A DNA stretch of 64,000 nucleotides from Mucilaginibacter_A sp964236465 (GCA_964236465.1 CAXSBZ010000005.1:76449-140448), one strand, 5' to 3'; positions 1 to 8,669 are shown, counted from the first letter of the stretch. Notes: generated by a model not told the origin, from the letters alone. Numbers and translations are program-made.

Positions 1-1323
1 CTGAAAATACTTGCTCACATCTTCCTGCAACACAAACGGCGCAATCGGGCGGAACCATTCCCGGCCTTTGATAAAAGTATTGATCCAAAATTTATTGACC
101 GCATAACGGGTATCGGCAACAATGCTTCGGTTGCCCAAAGCTCGCGGCCCGAATTCGCTATGGCTTTGAAATACGCAAAGAATTTTTCCCCAGTAAATAT
201 GGTTGGCGCATTCTTCGATTAAATTTTCCGGTTCAGCAATCGTTAATTCAGGGTAATTTTCAATCAGTTTGGTTACTTCATTGATATCTACGGCCGGCCC
301 TAAATAATCAAACTTCCAGTCAAATTCATTTTTTAGTTTGAAGTATTCCATCGCACCATAAATCGCACAACCAACAGAAGTTCCGCCGTCATGTGGTGCC
401 GGCGGGATAAACAAATCATATCCCTGCTCCAAAACCCGCGTGTTTGCCACGCAATTTAAAGCGCAGCCGCCAGCATAAGCAATATTTTTTGTTCCGGTAA
501 CTTCGCTTAGCCAGGCAGCAATTTCGATCAACGCTTTTTCAAAAACCTCCTGGCCTTTTGCTGCAAAATCTGCTTTTTCCTGGAAGGTTTTTATTTCAGT
601 ATCATAAAAGTAATCGGTTGATTTAAATATTTCTTTCCATTCCTCCGGAATCATCACTTCGCCTTCTTGTACAATCAAATCAGGCAAATCCAATTTACCC
701 GGATCACCATAACCGGCCAGTCCCATTACTTTTCCTTCGCTACCTTCTCCCCCAAATAAACAAGCCGTTAGTTTGTAATAAAAATTACCCAAACCTTCCG
801 GCTTTTCCGGGTTCCGATCATGCAGCTGCTTTTTAATACACTTGATTTCTCCATTTTGGCAATAGTAATAAGATGCTACTTCAAACAGGTTTGCCTTGCC
901 TTCTTTTCCTGGATAATCATATTCAATCAGCTCAACCGGGCTTCCAACCGAATCAATAATCATCACCGCGCAGGTATCAAAACCGGATGGCGGAAAAGCA
1001 CTGTATAAATGCGCCAAATGATGCGAAATATCGATAATACGGGCATCGTCTTTTAACTGAAATTCTCTCCGCAGCTCTTCATGGTATTCTTCTTTTCTTT
1101 CGATCTCGTTATCTGCCGACCAGCATTCTACAATTAAATCATAAGGCCGGTTTACAGCCGGAATATGTTCTTTATAAAGTTTCATATCGCCAAGCCTCCC
1201 CCAATGGTGCTTGCGTTTAGTTAGCCGCTCTTTGTGGATAGACATGATATGTTTTCCGCCTTCAAAAACTGAAATAGTGCCGTCTTGTGTTCTGTTGATA
1301 CCTAAAATAGAAGGTGTAGCCAT
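1..1323 (-). CDS. Carbamoyltransferase, NodU/CmcH/TobZ family (partial, 3' end beyond window)
   Basis: The minus-strand frame is open from an ATG at 1323-1321 to the left edge (441 codons), so the last roughly 130-170 residues of a 570-610 residue family are missing. Translation begins MATPSILGIN. It shows the N-terminal metal-binding stretch ISHHLAHLYSAF, the Kae1-like core AGGCALN near 430-490 of the window, and FGPRALGNRSI of the C-terminal domain near 125-185. The family transfers a carbamoyl group from carbamoyl phosphate to a hydroxyl on a sugar or natural product via a carbamoyl-adenylate. The acceptor cannot be told from sequence; the nearby polysaccharide locus makes a glycan plausible (inference). 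Codon use looks like that of its neighbours. Confidence 0.9.
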   Translation of the reverse strand, partial: MATPSILGINRTQDGTISVFEGGKHIMSIHKERLTKRKHHWGRLGDMKLYKEHIPAVNRPYDLIVECWSADNEIERKEEYHEELRREFQLKDDARIIDISHHLAHLYSAFPPSGFDTCAVMIIDSVGSPVELIEYDYPGKEGKANLFEVASYYYCQNGEIKCIKKQLHDRNPEKPEGLGNFYYKLTACLFGGEGSEGKVMGLAGYGDPGKLDLPDLIVQEGEVMIPEEWKEIFKSTDYFYDTEIKTFQEKADFAAKGQEVFEKALIEIAAWLSEVTGTKNIAYAGGCALNCVANTRVLEQGYDLFIPPAPHDGGTSVGCAIYGAMEYFKLKNEFDWKFDYLGPAVDINEVTKLIENYPELTIAEPENLIEECANHIYWGKILCVFQSHSEFGPRALGNRSIVADTRYAVNKFWINTFIKGREWFRPIAPFVLQEDVSKYFQ

Positions 1324-1476
1324 GTGTATAAAAATTTAAGTTTTTAAAGATGGGTAATACGATAAAGAATGTAAATGTTTGAGGCAGGAATTATATTAAT
1401 AAGCAACAACGCTGACCGTAATTTTTACAATTATTAATCATTCAAAGATTTATACTGATCCTGCTTTAAAACAACA

Positions 1477-1559
1477 ATGCTTCTTTTAGCACTATAAATT
1501 ATGGTTTGGTTTATGCAGCTGTAAAAAGGTTAACGGTTTTTAGGTGATAAAAGAAGCAT
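1477..1559. repeat. Inverted pair of the 12-bp dispersed motif (GA form)
   Basis: ATGCTTCTTTTA at 1477-1488 and its exact reverse complement TAAAAGAAGCAT at 1548-1559 face each other across 59 bp. The second copy has the common upstream flank TTTTTAGGTGA. The pair lies just 3' of the minus-strand acetyltransferase gene that ends at 1601. The remaining 1324-1600 gap shows no gene or other clear signal. Confidence 0.85.
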
Positions 1560-1600
1560 GGAGTTTTTAGGCTGAAGCGGCTTACATTGCCTCATCCGTA

Positions 1601-2113
1601 CTATTGATTACTGAACAACATTAACTCTTCCGTACTTCCCGGAAAAGCAAATGTCTTTTTAAACTTTAATCCAATCTTTTCCAAAAGTTTGATTGATTTT
1701 CCGTTTTCCGGCTTTGTTATAGCAAGTACATGAGATAGTTTCAATTTGTCTTTTGCAAAAATTATAGTTGCTTTTGCTATTTCAAAAGCATAACCCTTTC
1801 CTGCAAACTCCGGTAAAAAAGCAAAGCCAATATCCGGATTTTCTAAGTTTTCACGTTTGATTATACCGCACATTCCGATTGGTGTTTTGTCAATCTTCAA
1901 TTCAACCAATGATAATCCGAACCCGTTTTTTTGATAACTTTCTATTGGCCCGTTCAAAAGATATTGTTTTGCCTGTTCTGCTATTTTTATATTTCGATCA
2001 CCAATAAATTCTATCCAACCCGGACTATTTAAAAGTTGAATTATAAAATTTGTATCGTTAATTGTAAATTCCCTCAACCCCAAACGCGCTGTTTCTAAAA
2101 TATAAGAGTTCAT
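1601..2113 (-). CDS. GNAT-family N-acetyltransferase, RimJ/RimL type
   Basis: A 170-residue protein starting MNSYILETARLGLREF, the usual opening of RimJ/RimL-like acetyltransferases (ETxRLxLR). The acetyl-CoA-binding region reads PEFAGKGYAFEIAKA at about 105-120, a degenerate form of the GNAT Q/RxxGxG/A loop, and the C-terminal half has KLLEKIGLKF. It should transfer acetyl from acetyl-CoA to an amine; the substrate is unknown. It is monocistronic on the minus strand and ends 113 bp after the upstream boundary of the motif pair at 1477-1559. Base composition is more AT-rich than the flanking hydrolase gene. Confidence 0.85.
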   Translation of the reverse strand: MNSYILETARLGLREFTINDTNFIIQLLNSPGWIEFIGDRNIKIAEQAKQYLLNGPIESYQKNGFGLSLVELKIDKTPIGMCGIIKRENLENPDIGFAFLPEFAGKGYAFEIAKATIIFAKDKLKLSHVLAITKPENGKSIKLLEKIGLKFKKTFAFPGSTEELMLFSNQ

Positions 2114-2197
2114 TTTTTAGGTTAATATTTAGCGGAGTTACTTGCTATCCATGCTTTAAAAGGAAATTTATAAAGCGCAAATTACTGAAACTCCTAT

Positions 2198-4054
2198 TTA
2201 CATTACCCTAACTTTTAAAAAGCTCATCTCATCTTTCCCTTCATAAACTTTAACTGTCGCTTTTTTAAAATCTTCCGGCTTGGCTTTCATGATATTCATA
2301 AACTGCTGCGGGTTGCGGTCAATTAATGGAAACCAGGTACTTTGCACTTGTACCATGATGCGGTGTCCTTTTTTGAAAGTGTGCAGCACATCCTGCAATT
2401 CAAAATTAACCGGCGTAATTTTTCCGGGAATAAAAGGTTCTGGCTTAGAAAAGCTGTTGCGGTATTTGCCGCGCATGGCTTCACTTCGCACCATTTGCTC
2501 GTAGTGCGACATGGCAACATTTGTGCCGGTAAAAGAAGTATTGCGTGTAGAATCCGGGTAAACATCGATCACTTTCACCACAAAATCTGCATCGGTGCCG
2601 GTGGTGGATACTTTTAAATTCGCCCAAATATTTCCGGCCAGCGTTACATCATCCGCCAAAACATCAGTTTGATACATTAAAACATCCGGCCGCGCAGCTG
2701 CAAAACGCTGGTCTGCCGTCATGTATTCGCGGTCCATATCCATTGAAGTGTTGTTGAGAAAAGGCACCGGTTTGTTCGGATCCGAAATATAGCTGGTAAA
2801 AGAAGCATTGATTTTTGGCGGATCAAAAGAAAGTTTTCCGTTGGGAAAGAAATACAAATTCTTCTCCTGCGCTTCTTTTGACGGCCAGGTTTTGTAGTTT
2901 TTCCATTGATTATCGCCTGTTTCAAAAACAGAAATTGGTTGTAAATCCATTTCCGTCCCTTTTAAATAATGACTGAAAAACTTAAACTCAATATTCTCCC
3001 GATAAAAAGCAGCCGTTGCCGAGCCAAAACCAATATCGCCCAAATGGTCGCCGTTTCCACGCGCCCAGCCGCCATGCACCCATGGCCCCATGGCAAAATA
3101 AACAGGCGTTGTCGGGTTATTTTTAACAAGAGTTTTATACGTGTTGATGGCACCATACAAATCTTCCGCATCGTACCAGCCACCGGTAACTAGCGTTGCT
3201 GTTTTTATATTGGTTAAATGCGGAAGCACGTTTCGGTCTTTCCAATGCTGGTCGTAATCCGGATGGTCCAGCATTTCGTTCCACAACCGGATCGTATCTT
3301 TATAATACAAATCGTTGGAGTTTTTCATCGTGCCCATCTTCATAAAAAAATCGTAGCCGTCTTCTGTTCCAGCGATAAATTCTGTTGCACGGCGTTGCGT
3401 TGGTTTATCATCCTGCCGATTGGTAAAACCGGGATAAAAACCAAAATTGGCCACCAGCATAAACGCTCCATTGTGAAAAGCATCGTCGCGGTACAAATCA
3501 GCAATCGGAGCCTGCGGAGAAGCGGCAACCAGTGCCGGATGACGGCTCAACAAAGCTGTGGTGGTGTAAAATCCGGGATAAGAAATTCCCCAAACGCCAA
3601 CTTTTCCATTGTTGTTGGGGATGTTTTTGAGCAACCAATCGATGGTATCGTAAGTATCCGTGCCTTCGTCCACATCGTTTTTGGTGGGATGTATGTCTTT
3701 TTCCGGTGTCATTTCTTCATAAACCCCTTCGCTCATCCATCTGCCGCGCACATCCTGATAAACAAAAATATAACCATCATGCAGAAAAAAAGGCGATGGA
3801 CCCAAACTTCCTTTATACAAATCCAAACCGTAAGGCGCAACGCTGTACGGCGTTCTGTCCATCATAAAAGGATATTTTTTGGATTGATTTTTTGGCACAT
3901 AAACCGACGTGAACAGCTTTTTGCCATCGCGCATCGGGACCTGGTACTCCAGCTTCTGGTAATTGGCCCTTACATAAGCAGAATCAGCATTGATTTGAGC
4001 GGAAAGCTGCCTAAAAAACAGGCATAAAAGAAGCATGGCGGTTAGTCTTTTCAT
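2198..4054 (-). CDS. Secreted CocE/NonD-family alpha/beta hydrolase (X-Pro dipeptidyl-peptidase-like)
   Basis: A 618-residue protein with a signal peptide (about 1-19, MLLLCLFF core, cut near LSA-Q). The nucleophile elbow is GVWGISYPG with Ser about 158, preceded by the family motif YQDVRGRWMSEG at about 99-110. The C-terminal third is the jelly-roll domain typical of cocaine esterase, glutaryl-7-ACA acylase and X-Pro dipeptidyl-peptidases. It probably hydrolyses acyl or peptide bonds in the periplasm; the substrate is unknown. It is monocistronic on the minus strand. The gene carries exact dispersed-motif copies at 2797-2808 (NASFT codons) and 4025-4036 (MLLL codons of the signal peptide) and a one-mismatch copy at 2530-2541. 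Confidence 0.92.
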   Translation of the reverse strand: MKRLTAMLLLCLFFRQLSAQINADSAYVRANYQKLEYQVPMRDGKKLFTSVYVPKNQSKKYPFMMDRTPYSVAPYGLDLYKGSLGPSPFFLHDGYIFVYQDVRGRWMSEGVYEEMTPEKDIHPTKNDVDEGTDTYDTIDWLLKNIPNNNGKVGVWGISYPGFYTTTALLSRHPALVAASPQAPIADLYRDDAFHNGAFMLVANFGFYPGFTNRQDDKPTQRRATEFIAGTEDGYDFFMKMGTMKNSNDLYYKDTIRLWNEMLDHPDYDQHWKDRNVLPHLTNIKTATLVTGGWYDAEDLYGAINTYKTLVKNNPTTPVYFAMGPWVHGGWARGNGDHLGDIGFGSATAAFYRENIEFKFFSHYLKGTEMDLQPISVFETGDNQWKNYKTWPSKEAQEKNLYFFPNGKLSFDPPKINASFTSYISDPNKPVPFLNNTSMDMDREYMTADQRFAAARPDVLMYQTDVLADDVTLAGNIWANLKVSTTGTDADFVVKVIDVYPDSTRNTSFTGTNVAMSHYEQMVRSEAMRGKYRNSFSKPEPFIPGKITPVNFELQDVLHTFKKGHRIMVQVQSTWFPLIDRNPQQFMNIMKAKPEDFKKATVKVYEGKDEMSFLKVRVM

Positions 4055-4102
4055 TAGAAAATCAATTTAACGTATAAGCAGCATTTGGATATATTTGTTC
4101 TG

Positions 4103-4396
4103 ATGGAAAGAAGGGAACAAATTATTTTTTGGATCAACGAGATTTTAAAGAAAAACCTTACTGGTTTAAATTATCGTGCTTTCATTTTTGGTTCCCAGGC
4201 AAATCTGACCGAATTAAAAAGATCAGATATAGACGTCGGTTTGATTGGCAATGAACAAATCTTGCCACAACATTTGGCCACAATTAATGAAGAAATAGAA
4301 AACTTACCGATGTTGTACAAAATTGATTTGGTAGATTTTAATGAGGTAGATGAACGTTTTAAAACTATTGCTTTAAAAAATGCAGAATGGATGTGA
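4103..4396 (+). CDS. MNT-domain nucleotidyltransferase (HI0073-like), partner of the next gene
   Basis: About 97 residues when started at the ATG at 4103 (MERREQIIF). The open frame also allows a TTG at 4085. The minimal nucleotidyltransferase signature is present: IFGSQA then RSDIDVGLIG, with the two metal-binding aspartates in DID. It overlaps the following gene by 10 bp. MNT/HEPN pairs are known two-gene modules, several of them toxin-antitoxin systems in which the MNT enzyme modifies the HEPN toxin with nucleotides; others have unknown roles. A TATATTTG at 4090-4097 matches the Bacteroidota -7 box TAnnTTTG and would give a leaderless or nearly leaderless transcript from 4103 (weak inference, no clear -33 box). 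Confidence 0.85.
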   Translation: MERREQIIFWINEILKKNLTGLNYRAFIFGSQANLTELKRSDIDVGLIGNEQILPQHLATINEEIENLPMLYKIDLVDFNEVDERFKTIALKNAEWM

Positions 4397-4779
4397 ATGA
4401 TTATTTTGAAGATAAGCTTGAAACCTTTGAACAAGCTTTATCAACTTTTAAAGAAGGCCTGCTTCCCCAGCCTTCTTTGTTGGAGCGGGATGGTGCAATC
4501 CAACGCTTCGAATATTGCTTCGACCTTTCCTGGAAAACTTTGAAACGCTTTCTTGAAAAACGCGGTTTAATGGATTTGAACAGCCCACGCTCTGTTTTTG
4601 CTGCTGCTTATGCTGAAAATATCATTAATAATGAACAAGTTTGGGCAAATATTATTTTAAAACGAAACGCATCTGTCCATACTTACAACCAGAAAATGGC
4701 AAATGCTTTATTTGAGTTATTACCTGCGTATTATGAAGTTATGCTTAATTTATTTTTTAAGATGAAAGAGATGGCTTAG
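4387..4779 (+). CDS. HEPN-fold nucleotidyltransferase substrate-binding protein (HI0074-like)
   Basis: A 130-residue helical protein starting MDVNDYFEDKLETFEQAL. The motif RFEYCFDLSWKTLKRFLEKRG at about 38-58 is the hallmark of the HI0074/HEPN-like family found next to MNT nucleotidyltransferases. It overlaps the MNT gene by 10 bp, so translation is coupled. The RxxxxH RNase motif of toxic HEPN proteins is not evident, so this may be a substrate-binding or regulatory partner and not an RNase toxin. Ends 15 bp before the convergent small gene. Confidence 0.82.
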   Translation: MDVNDYFEDKLETFEQALSTFKEGLLPQPSLLERDGAIQRFEYCFDLSWKTLKRFLEKRGLMDLNSPRSVFAAAYAENIINNEQVWANIILKRNASVHTYNQKMANALFELLPAYYEVMLNLFFKMKEMA

Positions 4780-4794
4780 AATTTGTACCGCAAA

Positions 4795-5040
4795 TTATTT
4801 TAGCCGCCGCCAAGCTTCTTCCCTTAATTTTTTGGCATCTAAATTTTTACCGGTGAAAACATGAAAAAGTTGAGTTAGATCAGCTTCTTTATCTGCCGGA
4901 ACTGTAATTTCATCAATCGCTCTCTGCCGTTCTATACTTGTCTGATTAAATGTTTCAATCTCAAAATCCATTGTTTTTGATAATTCTTCTAAAACTTTCA
5001 AAGTTTTAGGATTTTTGTATTTGATGGTTACTTCTGGCAT
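4795..5040 (-). CDS. Small hypothetical protein (antitoxin-like)
   Basis: An 81-residue protein, MPEVTIKYKNPKTLKVLEEL at the start and rich in charged residues, predicted as one short N-terminal beta strand followed by helices. Similar short proteins in Bacteroidota are often annotated as hypothetical or as RelB-like antitoxins, but no toxin partner is seen next to it. The minus-strand ATG at 5040 has no strong ribosome binding site, which is normal in this phylum. Convergent with the HEPN gene. Function unknown. Confidence 0.6.
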   Translation of the reverse strand: MPEVTIKYKNPKTLKVLEELSKTMDFEIETFNQTSIERQRAIDEITVPADKEADLTQLFHVFTGKNLDAKKLREEAWRRLK

Positions 5041-5096
5041 ATTATTAATTTTTATTTATAAAGTTAAAGAATTTTGGATGAAAAGTTTGCCTAATC

Positions 5097-5130
5097 AAAA
5101 AGGCTTTGTTTACAACAAACAAAGCCTTTT
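5097..5130 (-). terminator. Intrinsic terminator of pgk
   Basis: Arms AAAAGGCTTTGTTT and AAACAAAGCCTTTT pair perfectly around a 5-nt loop, and the minus-strand copy runs into a T-rich tail. It lies about 30 bp past the pgk stop, with a dispersed-motif copy between (5151-5162). Confidence 0.85.
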
Positions 5131-5150
5131 CAACACTAATTTTATACCGA

Positions 5151-5162
5151 TAAAAACAGCAT
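5151..5162 (+). repeat. Dispersed motif, AC form, abutting the pgk stop
   Basis: TAAAAACAGCAT preceded by ACCGA, directly adjoining the last codons of pgk. One exact copy of the family described under the dispersed-motif finding. Confidence 0.85.
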
Positions 5163-6352
5163 TATTCATTAATCGCTTTTACGCCCGGCAACTCCTTGCC
5201 TTCCATATATTCCAGCAACGCGCCACCACCGGTAGAAACATAACTGACTTGTGATGTTAAGTTAAACTTGGAAATTGCTGCTGCCGAATCGCCGCCGCCA
5301 ATCAAAGAGAAAGCACCATTGTTGGTTGCTTTTACAATGGCTTCGGCAACAGCTTTGGTCCCTTTGTCAAAATTGTCCATTTCAAAAACGCCCATTGGCC
5401 CGTTCCACAAAATGGTTTTTGAGGCTTCAATTACTTTGGAAAATAGTGCAACTGATTCCGGCCCAATATCCAAACCCATCCAATTATCTTCAATCTCGCC
5501 GGTTTTGGCAATTTTGGTTTGCGCATCGTTGGCAAATTTATCTGCAACCACATTATCCACCGGCAAAAACAGCTTCACGCCTTTGTCTTTTGCTTTTTGT
5601 TGCAGGCTTTTGGCCAGGTCGAGTTTATCCATTTCCACCAAAGATGTACCGATATTTCCGCCATCTGCTTTGGCAAAAGTATAAGCCATGCCACCGCCAA
5701 TGATCAGGTTATCAACCTTATCCAACAGCTTTTCAATCAGCAAAATCTTATCAGAAACTTTGGAACCGCCCATAATTGCTGTGAAAGGTTTTGCCGCGCC
5801 GTTCAGCACTTTTTCGGCATTCTCCAGTTCCGATGCCATCAAATAACCAAAATATTTGGCATCCGGGAAAAATTGTGCAATGATGGAAGTCGAAGCGTGT
5901 GCCCGATGCGCCGTACCGAAAGCATCATTCACGTAAACATTGCCCAGCGCGGCCAGCTTTTTTGCAAATCCGACATCGCCTTTTTCTTCTTCTTTGTAAA
6001 AACGCAGGTTTTCCAGCAACAAAACTTCGCCCGGTTCCAGTTCTTTGGCTTTGTCAATCGCTTCCTGGCCGATGCAATCATTTGCAAACTGCACTTCCTG
6101 GCCCAACAAATCAGACAAATGCGGAACAATGTGTTTTAAAGAATATTTTTCCGTCGGCCCGTCTTTTGGCCGTCCTAAATGCGACATCAGAATTACCGCG
6201 CCACCTTCCTGCAAAATCTTTTTGATGGTTGGCAAAGCCGCCGTGATGCGGTTATCATCTGTAATTTTATAGTTTTCGTCCAGCGGAACGTTGAAATCTA
6301 CGCGGATCAAAACTTTTTTGCCGGCAAAGCTAGCTTGGTCTATTGTTTTCAT
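5162..6352 (-). CDS. pgk: Phosphoglycerate kinase
   Basis: A 396-residue protein of normal family length. It converts 1,3-bisphosphoglycerate and ADP to 3-phosphoglycerate and ATP in the cytoplasm. Visible signatures: LIRVDFNVP at the N terminus, SHLGRPKDGP at about 58-67, GGSKVSDK at about 195, GGGMAYTF, GPMGVFE at about 320 and the nucleotide-binding GGGDSAAA at about 350. It starts at the ATG at 6352. The gene lies between the hairpin at 6423-6452 upstream and a strong terminator downstream, so it looks monocistronic. gap (7602-8633) lies nearby on the same strand but is separated by other genes. Confidence 0.98.
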   Translation of the reverse strand: MKTIDQASFAGKKVLIRVDFNVPLDENYKITDDNRITAALPTIKKILQEGGAVILMSHLGRPKDGPTEKYSLKHIVPHLSDLLGQEVQFANDCIGQEAIDKAKELEPGEVLLLENLRFYKEEEKGDVGFAKKLAALGNVYVNDAFGTAHRAHASTSIIAQFFPDAKYFGYLMASELENAEKVLNGAAKPFTAIMGGSKVSDKILLIEKLLDKVDNLIIGGGMAYTFAKADGGNIGTSLVEMDKLDLAKSLQQKAKDKGVKLFLPVDNVVADKFANDAQTKIAKTGEIEDNWMGLDIGPESVALFSKVIEASKTILWNGPMGVFEMDNFDKGTKAVAEAIVKATNNGAFSLIGGGDSAAAISKFNLTSQVSYVSTGGGALLEYMEGKELPGVKAINE

Positions 6353-6422
6353 ATTGATAAATTAAAGGTGGAAATTACAAATTTGCGGTTAACCGAATGG
6401 TTTTAAAAACATGTTTTTAACG

Positions 6423-6452
6423 ATGCTGTTTTTATCGGCATAAAAACAGCAT
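6423..6452. repeat. Perfect hairpin built from two dispersed-motif copies (AC form)
   Basis: ATGCTGTTTTTAT at 6423-6435 and ATAAAAACAGCAT at 6440-6452 form a 13-bp perfect stem with a 4-nt CGGC loop. It touches the stop codon of the minus-strand acetyltransferase (TGA at 6454-6452), so it probably acts as its terminator. The U tract is part of the stem and not after it, unlike a classic intrinsic terminator. Confidence 0.85.
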
Positions 6453-6886
6453 CACCGGATTTTGACATACATCATATAATGCGGGCCAATTCCGGGCACG
6501 TCAAACTCATCAGAAATAATTTCAAACCCAATCCCGGTATAAAAGTTCAGTGCTTTTTTTCGGGCATTGCACCACAGATAATCAATTTTTTGTCCGCGCA
6601 GATAAACAATAGCAAAATTGAGCAGTTGGTTGCCCCGTCCTTTTCCCTGAAAACCCGGAATTGTGGCCATGCCGCGCAGCTGATAACCTGTTCCGATATG
6701 CCCTTCCACATTTTGCGGATGGAACGAAGCGATGGAAACGAGCAAATTTTCCTCAAAATTCCCCACATGGAAAGCACCTTCGTTTTGGTCTGAGGGAAAG
6801 CGGCATTCATCCAAACTTAATTTTCCTTCGCGCAGCACTTCATTTCTGATCGGCAATATGTCTTCGGCAGTAATAAATTTAATCAT
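6452..6886 (-). CDS. GNAT-family N-acetyltransferase
   Basis: A 144-residue single-domain protein. The acetyl-CoA loop reads GFQGKGRGNQLLNF at about 78-91 (Q/RxxGxG/A motif), preceded by the beta-4 strand QLRGMATIPG, and followed by NARKKALNFYTGIGFE, the standard end of the GNAT fold (ALxFYxKxGF). It acetylates an unidentified amine. It starts at the ATG at 6886 and is divergent from the gene at 7133 across a 246-bp gap. Its stop codon overlaps the motif hairpin at 6423-6452. Confidence 0.88.
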   Translation of the reverse strand: MIKFITAEDILPIRNEVLREGKLSLDECRFPSDQNEGAFHVGNFEENLLVSIASFHPQNVEGHIGTGYQLRGMATIPGFQGKGRGNQLLNFAIVYLRGQKIDYLWCNARKKALNFYTGIGFEIISDEFDVPGIGPHYMMYVKIR

Positions 6887-7038
6887 GTTTTTTTAGCTGA
6901 TTTAATGGTTTTTGAAGCTGATTTGCGTTTAAAAGCATCAATGTTAAATATTTTTTCCGAAAAAATATCTACCCAAATTTCTGCTTAAAGAAACAAAACG
7001 CTGCCAATTAAATCTACTTCAACCCAAATTTAGGTCGA

Positions 7039-7050
7039 TAAAAGAAGCAT
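7039..7050 (+). repeat. Dispersed motif, GA form, with full upstream flank
   Basis: TAAAAGAAGCAT preceded by TTTAGGTCGA, the extended consensus. It lies in the 6887-7132 divergent gap. The segment GCATCGTTTGGCATTT starting in the motif end (7047) is repeated directly about 27 bp later (about 7074-7089). No promoter could be assigned with confidence in this gap. Confidence 0.85.
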
Positions 7051-7132
7051 CGTTTGGCATTTCTACAAATTGAGCATCGTTTGGCATTTTTGTTGAATAA
7101 GTGTTACCAGAAACAATTTAAAAATTAAAGCT

Positions 7133-7522
7133 ATGTTTTTCAACTCAACCCCGCTTCGTGATAAAATCCTTAAAGTAATTTTGAACAATCCGGTTCCTTA
7201 CCGCAATACGGATATTACCAATCCATATTTGATTTTCAGCATTACCTTGTTTTTTAATAAGTTTAAAACGGTGCTGTTCAATGAATTATACTACAAAGGG
7301 TTGATCGAACTGCATGGCGATGTTGATCTTTTTATCAAGGCAAAAAAAGCATCAGACATTAAATACTTAAATATCGGGGCATCGATGACCGATAAAGGCC
7401 TTTCTTATTACAAAATGAATGTGAAAAAAGAAGATGTAGAAAACGCTGTTTATCAACCAGATATGGAACCATTCCCGGTAGCACCACGGAGAAATAAATC
7501 TGCTTTGAGCATTGTAAGATAA
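7133..7522 (+). CDS. Hypothetical protein
   Basis: A 129-residue soluble protein starting at ATG 7133 (MFFNSTPLRDKILKVILNN). No signal peptide, membrane segment or known motif is visible. The first 100 residues alternate hydrophobic and charged residues as in a small winged-helix-like or alpha/beta domain, with GASMTDKGLSYYKM at about 82-95 resembling the wing strand of some winged-helix proteins (speculative). The C-terminal tail is basic and probably disordered. It stands alone on the plus strand with its own terminator. Confidence 0.6.
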   Translation: MFFNSTPLRDKILKVILNNPVPYRNTDITNPYLIFSITLFFNKFKTVLFNELYYKGLIELHGDVDLFIKAKKASDIKYLNIGASMTDKGLSYYKMNVKKEDVENAVYQPDMEPFPVAPRRNKSALSIVR

Positions 7523-7570
7523 AAACCAATTCTAAACCACCATCACAAACTTCTTTTTTTTGTGTGATTT

Positions 7571-7603
7571 CAGGAGAGCGGTTCATTCCGCTTTCCTGTT
7601 TTT
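7571..7603 (+). terminator. Intrinsic terminator after the 7133 gene
   Basis: AGGAGAGCGG and CCGCTTTCCT pair around TTCATT, with one mismatch, followed by GTTTTT. The T tract is on the plus strand, so it serves the hypothetical gene and not the converging gap gene, whose stop lies at its end. Confidence 0.7.
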
Positions 7604-8633
7604 ATGCGGAAGCGGTTTGGGTTGATGCTTCTTTTAGCACAGCAATTTTTTGCACCAGATCTGCCAGCCTGCTCGAATAGCCCATTTCATTATCGTACCA
7701 GCCCACCACTTTTACCAAACTGCCCACCACCGAAGTTAACTGCGCATCAAAAATGCAACTGTGCGGATTGTCCAGAATATCTACCGAAACAATCGGATCT
7801 TCGGTATATTCCAGCACATTTTTGAGGAAACCTTGCGAAGCTTGTAAAAATGCGGCATTGATTTCTTCTACCGTTGCCGGATGGTTTAATGTGCAGGTAA
7901 AATCTGTTAGTGAACCATTTAGCACCGGAACTCGGATCCCGGCACCACCCAAACGGCCTTGTAAATGCGGAAAAATGTTGGTGATCGCTTTTGCCGCACC
8001 GGTAGATGTTGGGATGATAGAACCGGAAGCAGCACGGGCACGGCGCAGATCTTTGTGCGGCGCATCGTGCAGGTTTTGGTCGCTCGTCATGGAGTGTACG
8101 GTGGTGATGTAGCCGTCCCGGATTCCCCAGTTATCATCCAAAACTTTAACCATTGCAGCTACATTATTGGTAGTGCAGGAAGCGTTGGAAATGATGGACG
8201 CAGTCAAATCTACCGAAGCATCATTCACACCCAAAACCACCGACGGAACATTTTTATCGGGAGAAGGCGCGGAAATAATAACTTGTTTGGCACCTGCTTT
8301 TAAGTGTAATGCCGCTTTTTCCTGGGTTACAAATTTCCCGGTGGATTCAATTACCAGATCAATTTCCAGCTGTTTCCAGGGCAGTTGCTGCGGATCTTTT
8401 TCCTTAAAAACCCGGATTTTGTTTTGGTTGATGATTAAATGATCTTCATCAAAATCTACTTCGCCTTTAAAACCGCGATGGACGGAATCGTACTTGAATA
8501 AATGGGCAAGTGTTTTGGTATCCGTTAGGTCATTAATAGCAACAACTTCTACTTCGGGCCGCAGCAATATATTTCTTAAAAAGATCCGGCCGATACGGCC
8601 AAATCCGTTGATAGCAATTTTGATCTTTGTCAT
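7602..8633 (-). CDS. gap: Glyceraldehyde-3-phosphate dehydrogenase, type I
   Basis: A 343-residue protein from ATG 8633 (MTKIKIAINGFGRIGR); a TTG two codons upstream is a less likely start. It oxidises and phosphorylates glyceraldehyde 3-phosphate with NAD in glycolysis. The NAD-binding INGFGRIGR is at the N terminus, the catalytic cysteine in SNASCTTNN at about 150, and WYDNEMGYSSR near the C terminus. On the minus strand TAACTTTG (8648-8641) resembles a -7 box but has no clear -33 partner. The last codons carry a dispersed-motif copy at 7625-7636 (VLKEAS). Confidence 0.97.
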   Translation of the reverse strand: MTKIKIAINGFGRIGRIFLRNILLRPEVEVVAINDLTDTKTLAHLFKYDSVHRGFKGEVDFDEDHLIINQNKIRVFKEKDPQQLPWKQLEIDLVIESTGKFVTQEKAALHLKAGAKQVIISAPSPDKNVPSVVLGVNDASVDLTASIISNASCTTNNVAAMVKVLDDNWGIRDGYITTVHSMTSDQNLHDAPHKDLRRARAASGSIIPTSTGAAKAITNIFPHLQGRLGGAGIRVPVLNGSLTDFTCTLNHPATVEEINAAFLQASQGFLKNVLEYTEDPIVSVDILDNPHSCIFDAQLTSVVGSLVKVVGWYDNEMGYSSRLADLVQKIAVLKEASTQTASA

Positions 8634-8669
8634 GAGCAAACAAAGTTATCAAACATGTGCCGATTAAGC

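Noticed and set aside
820..1008. A 62-codon open frame on the plus strand
   Set aside because: Lies antisense inside the carbamoyltransferase gene, whose motifs are intact.
3218..4027. A 269-codon open frame on the plus strand inside the CocE-type gene
   Set aside because: Antisense shadow of a gene with clear family motifs and a signal peptide.
5519..6139. A 206-codon open frame on the plus strand inside pgk
   Set aside because: Antisense shadow of a strongly conserved gene; composition and residues (His/Phe/Cys-rich) are not protein-like.
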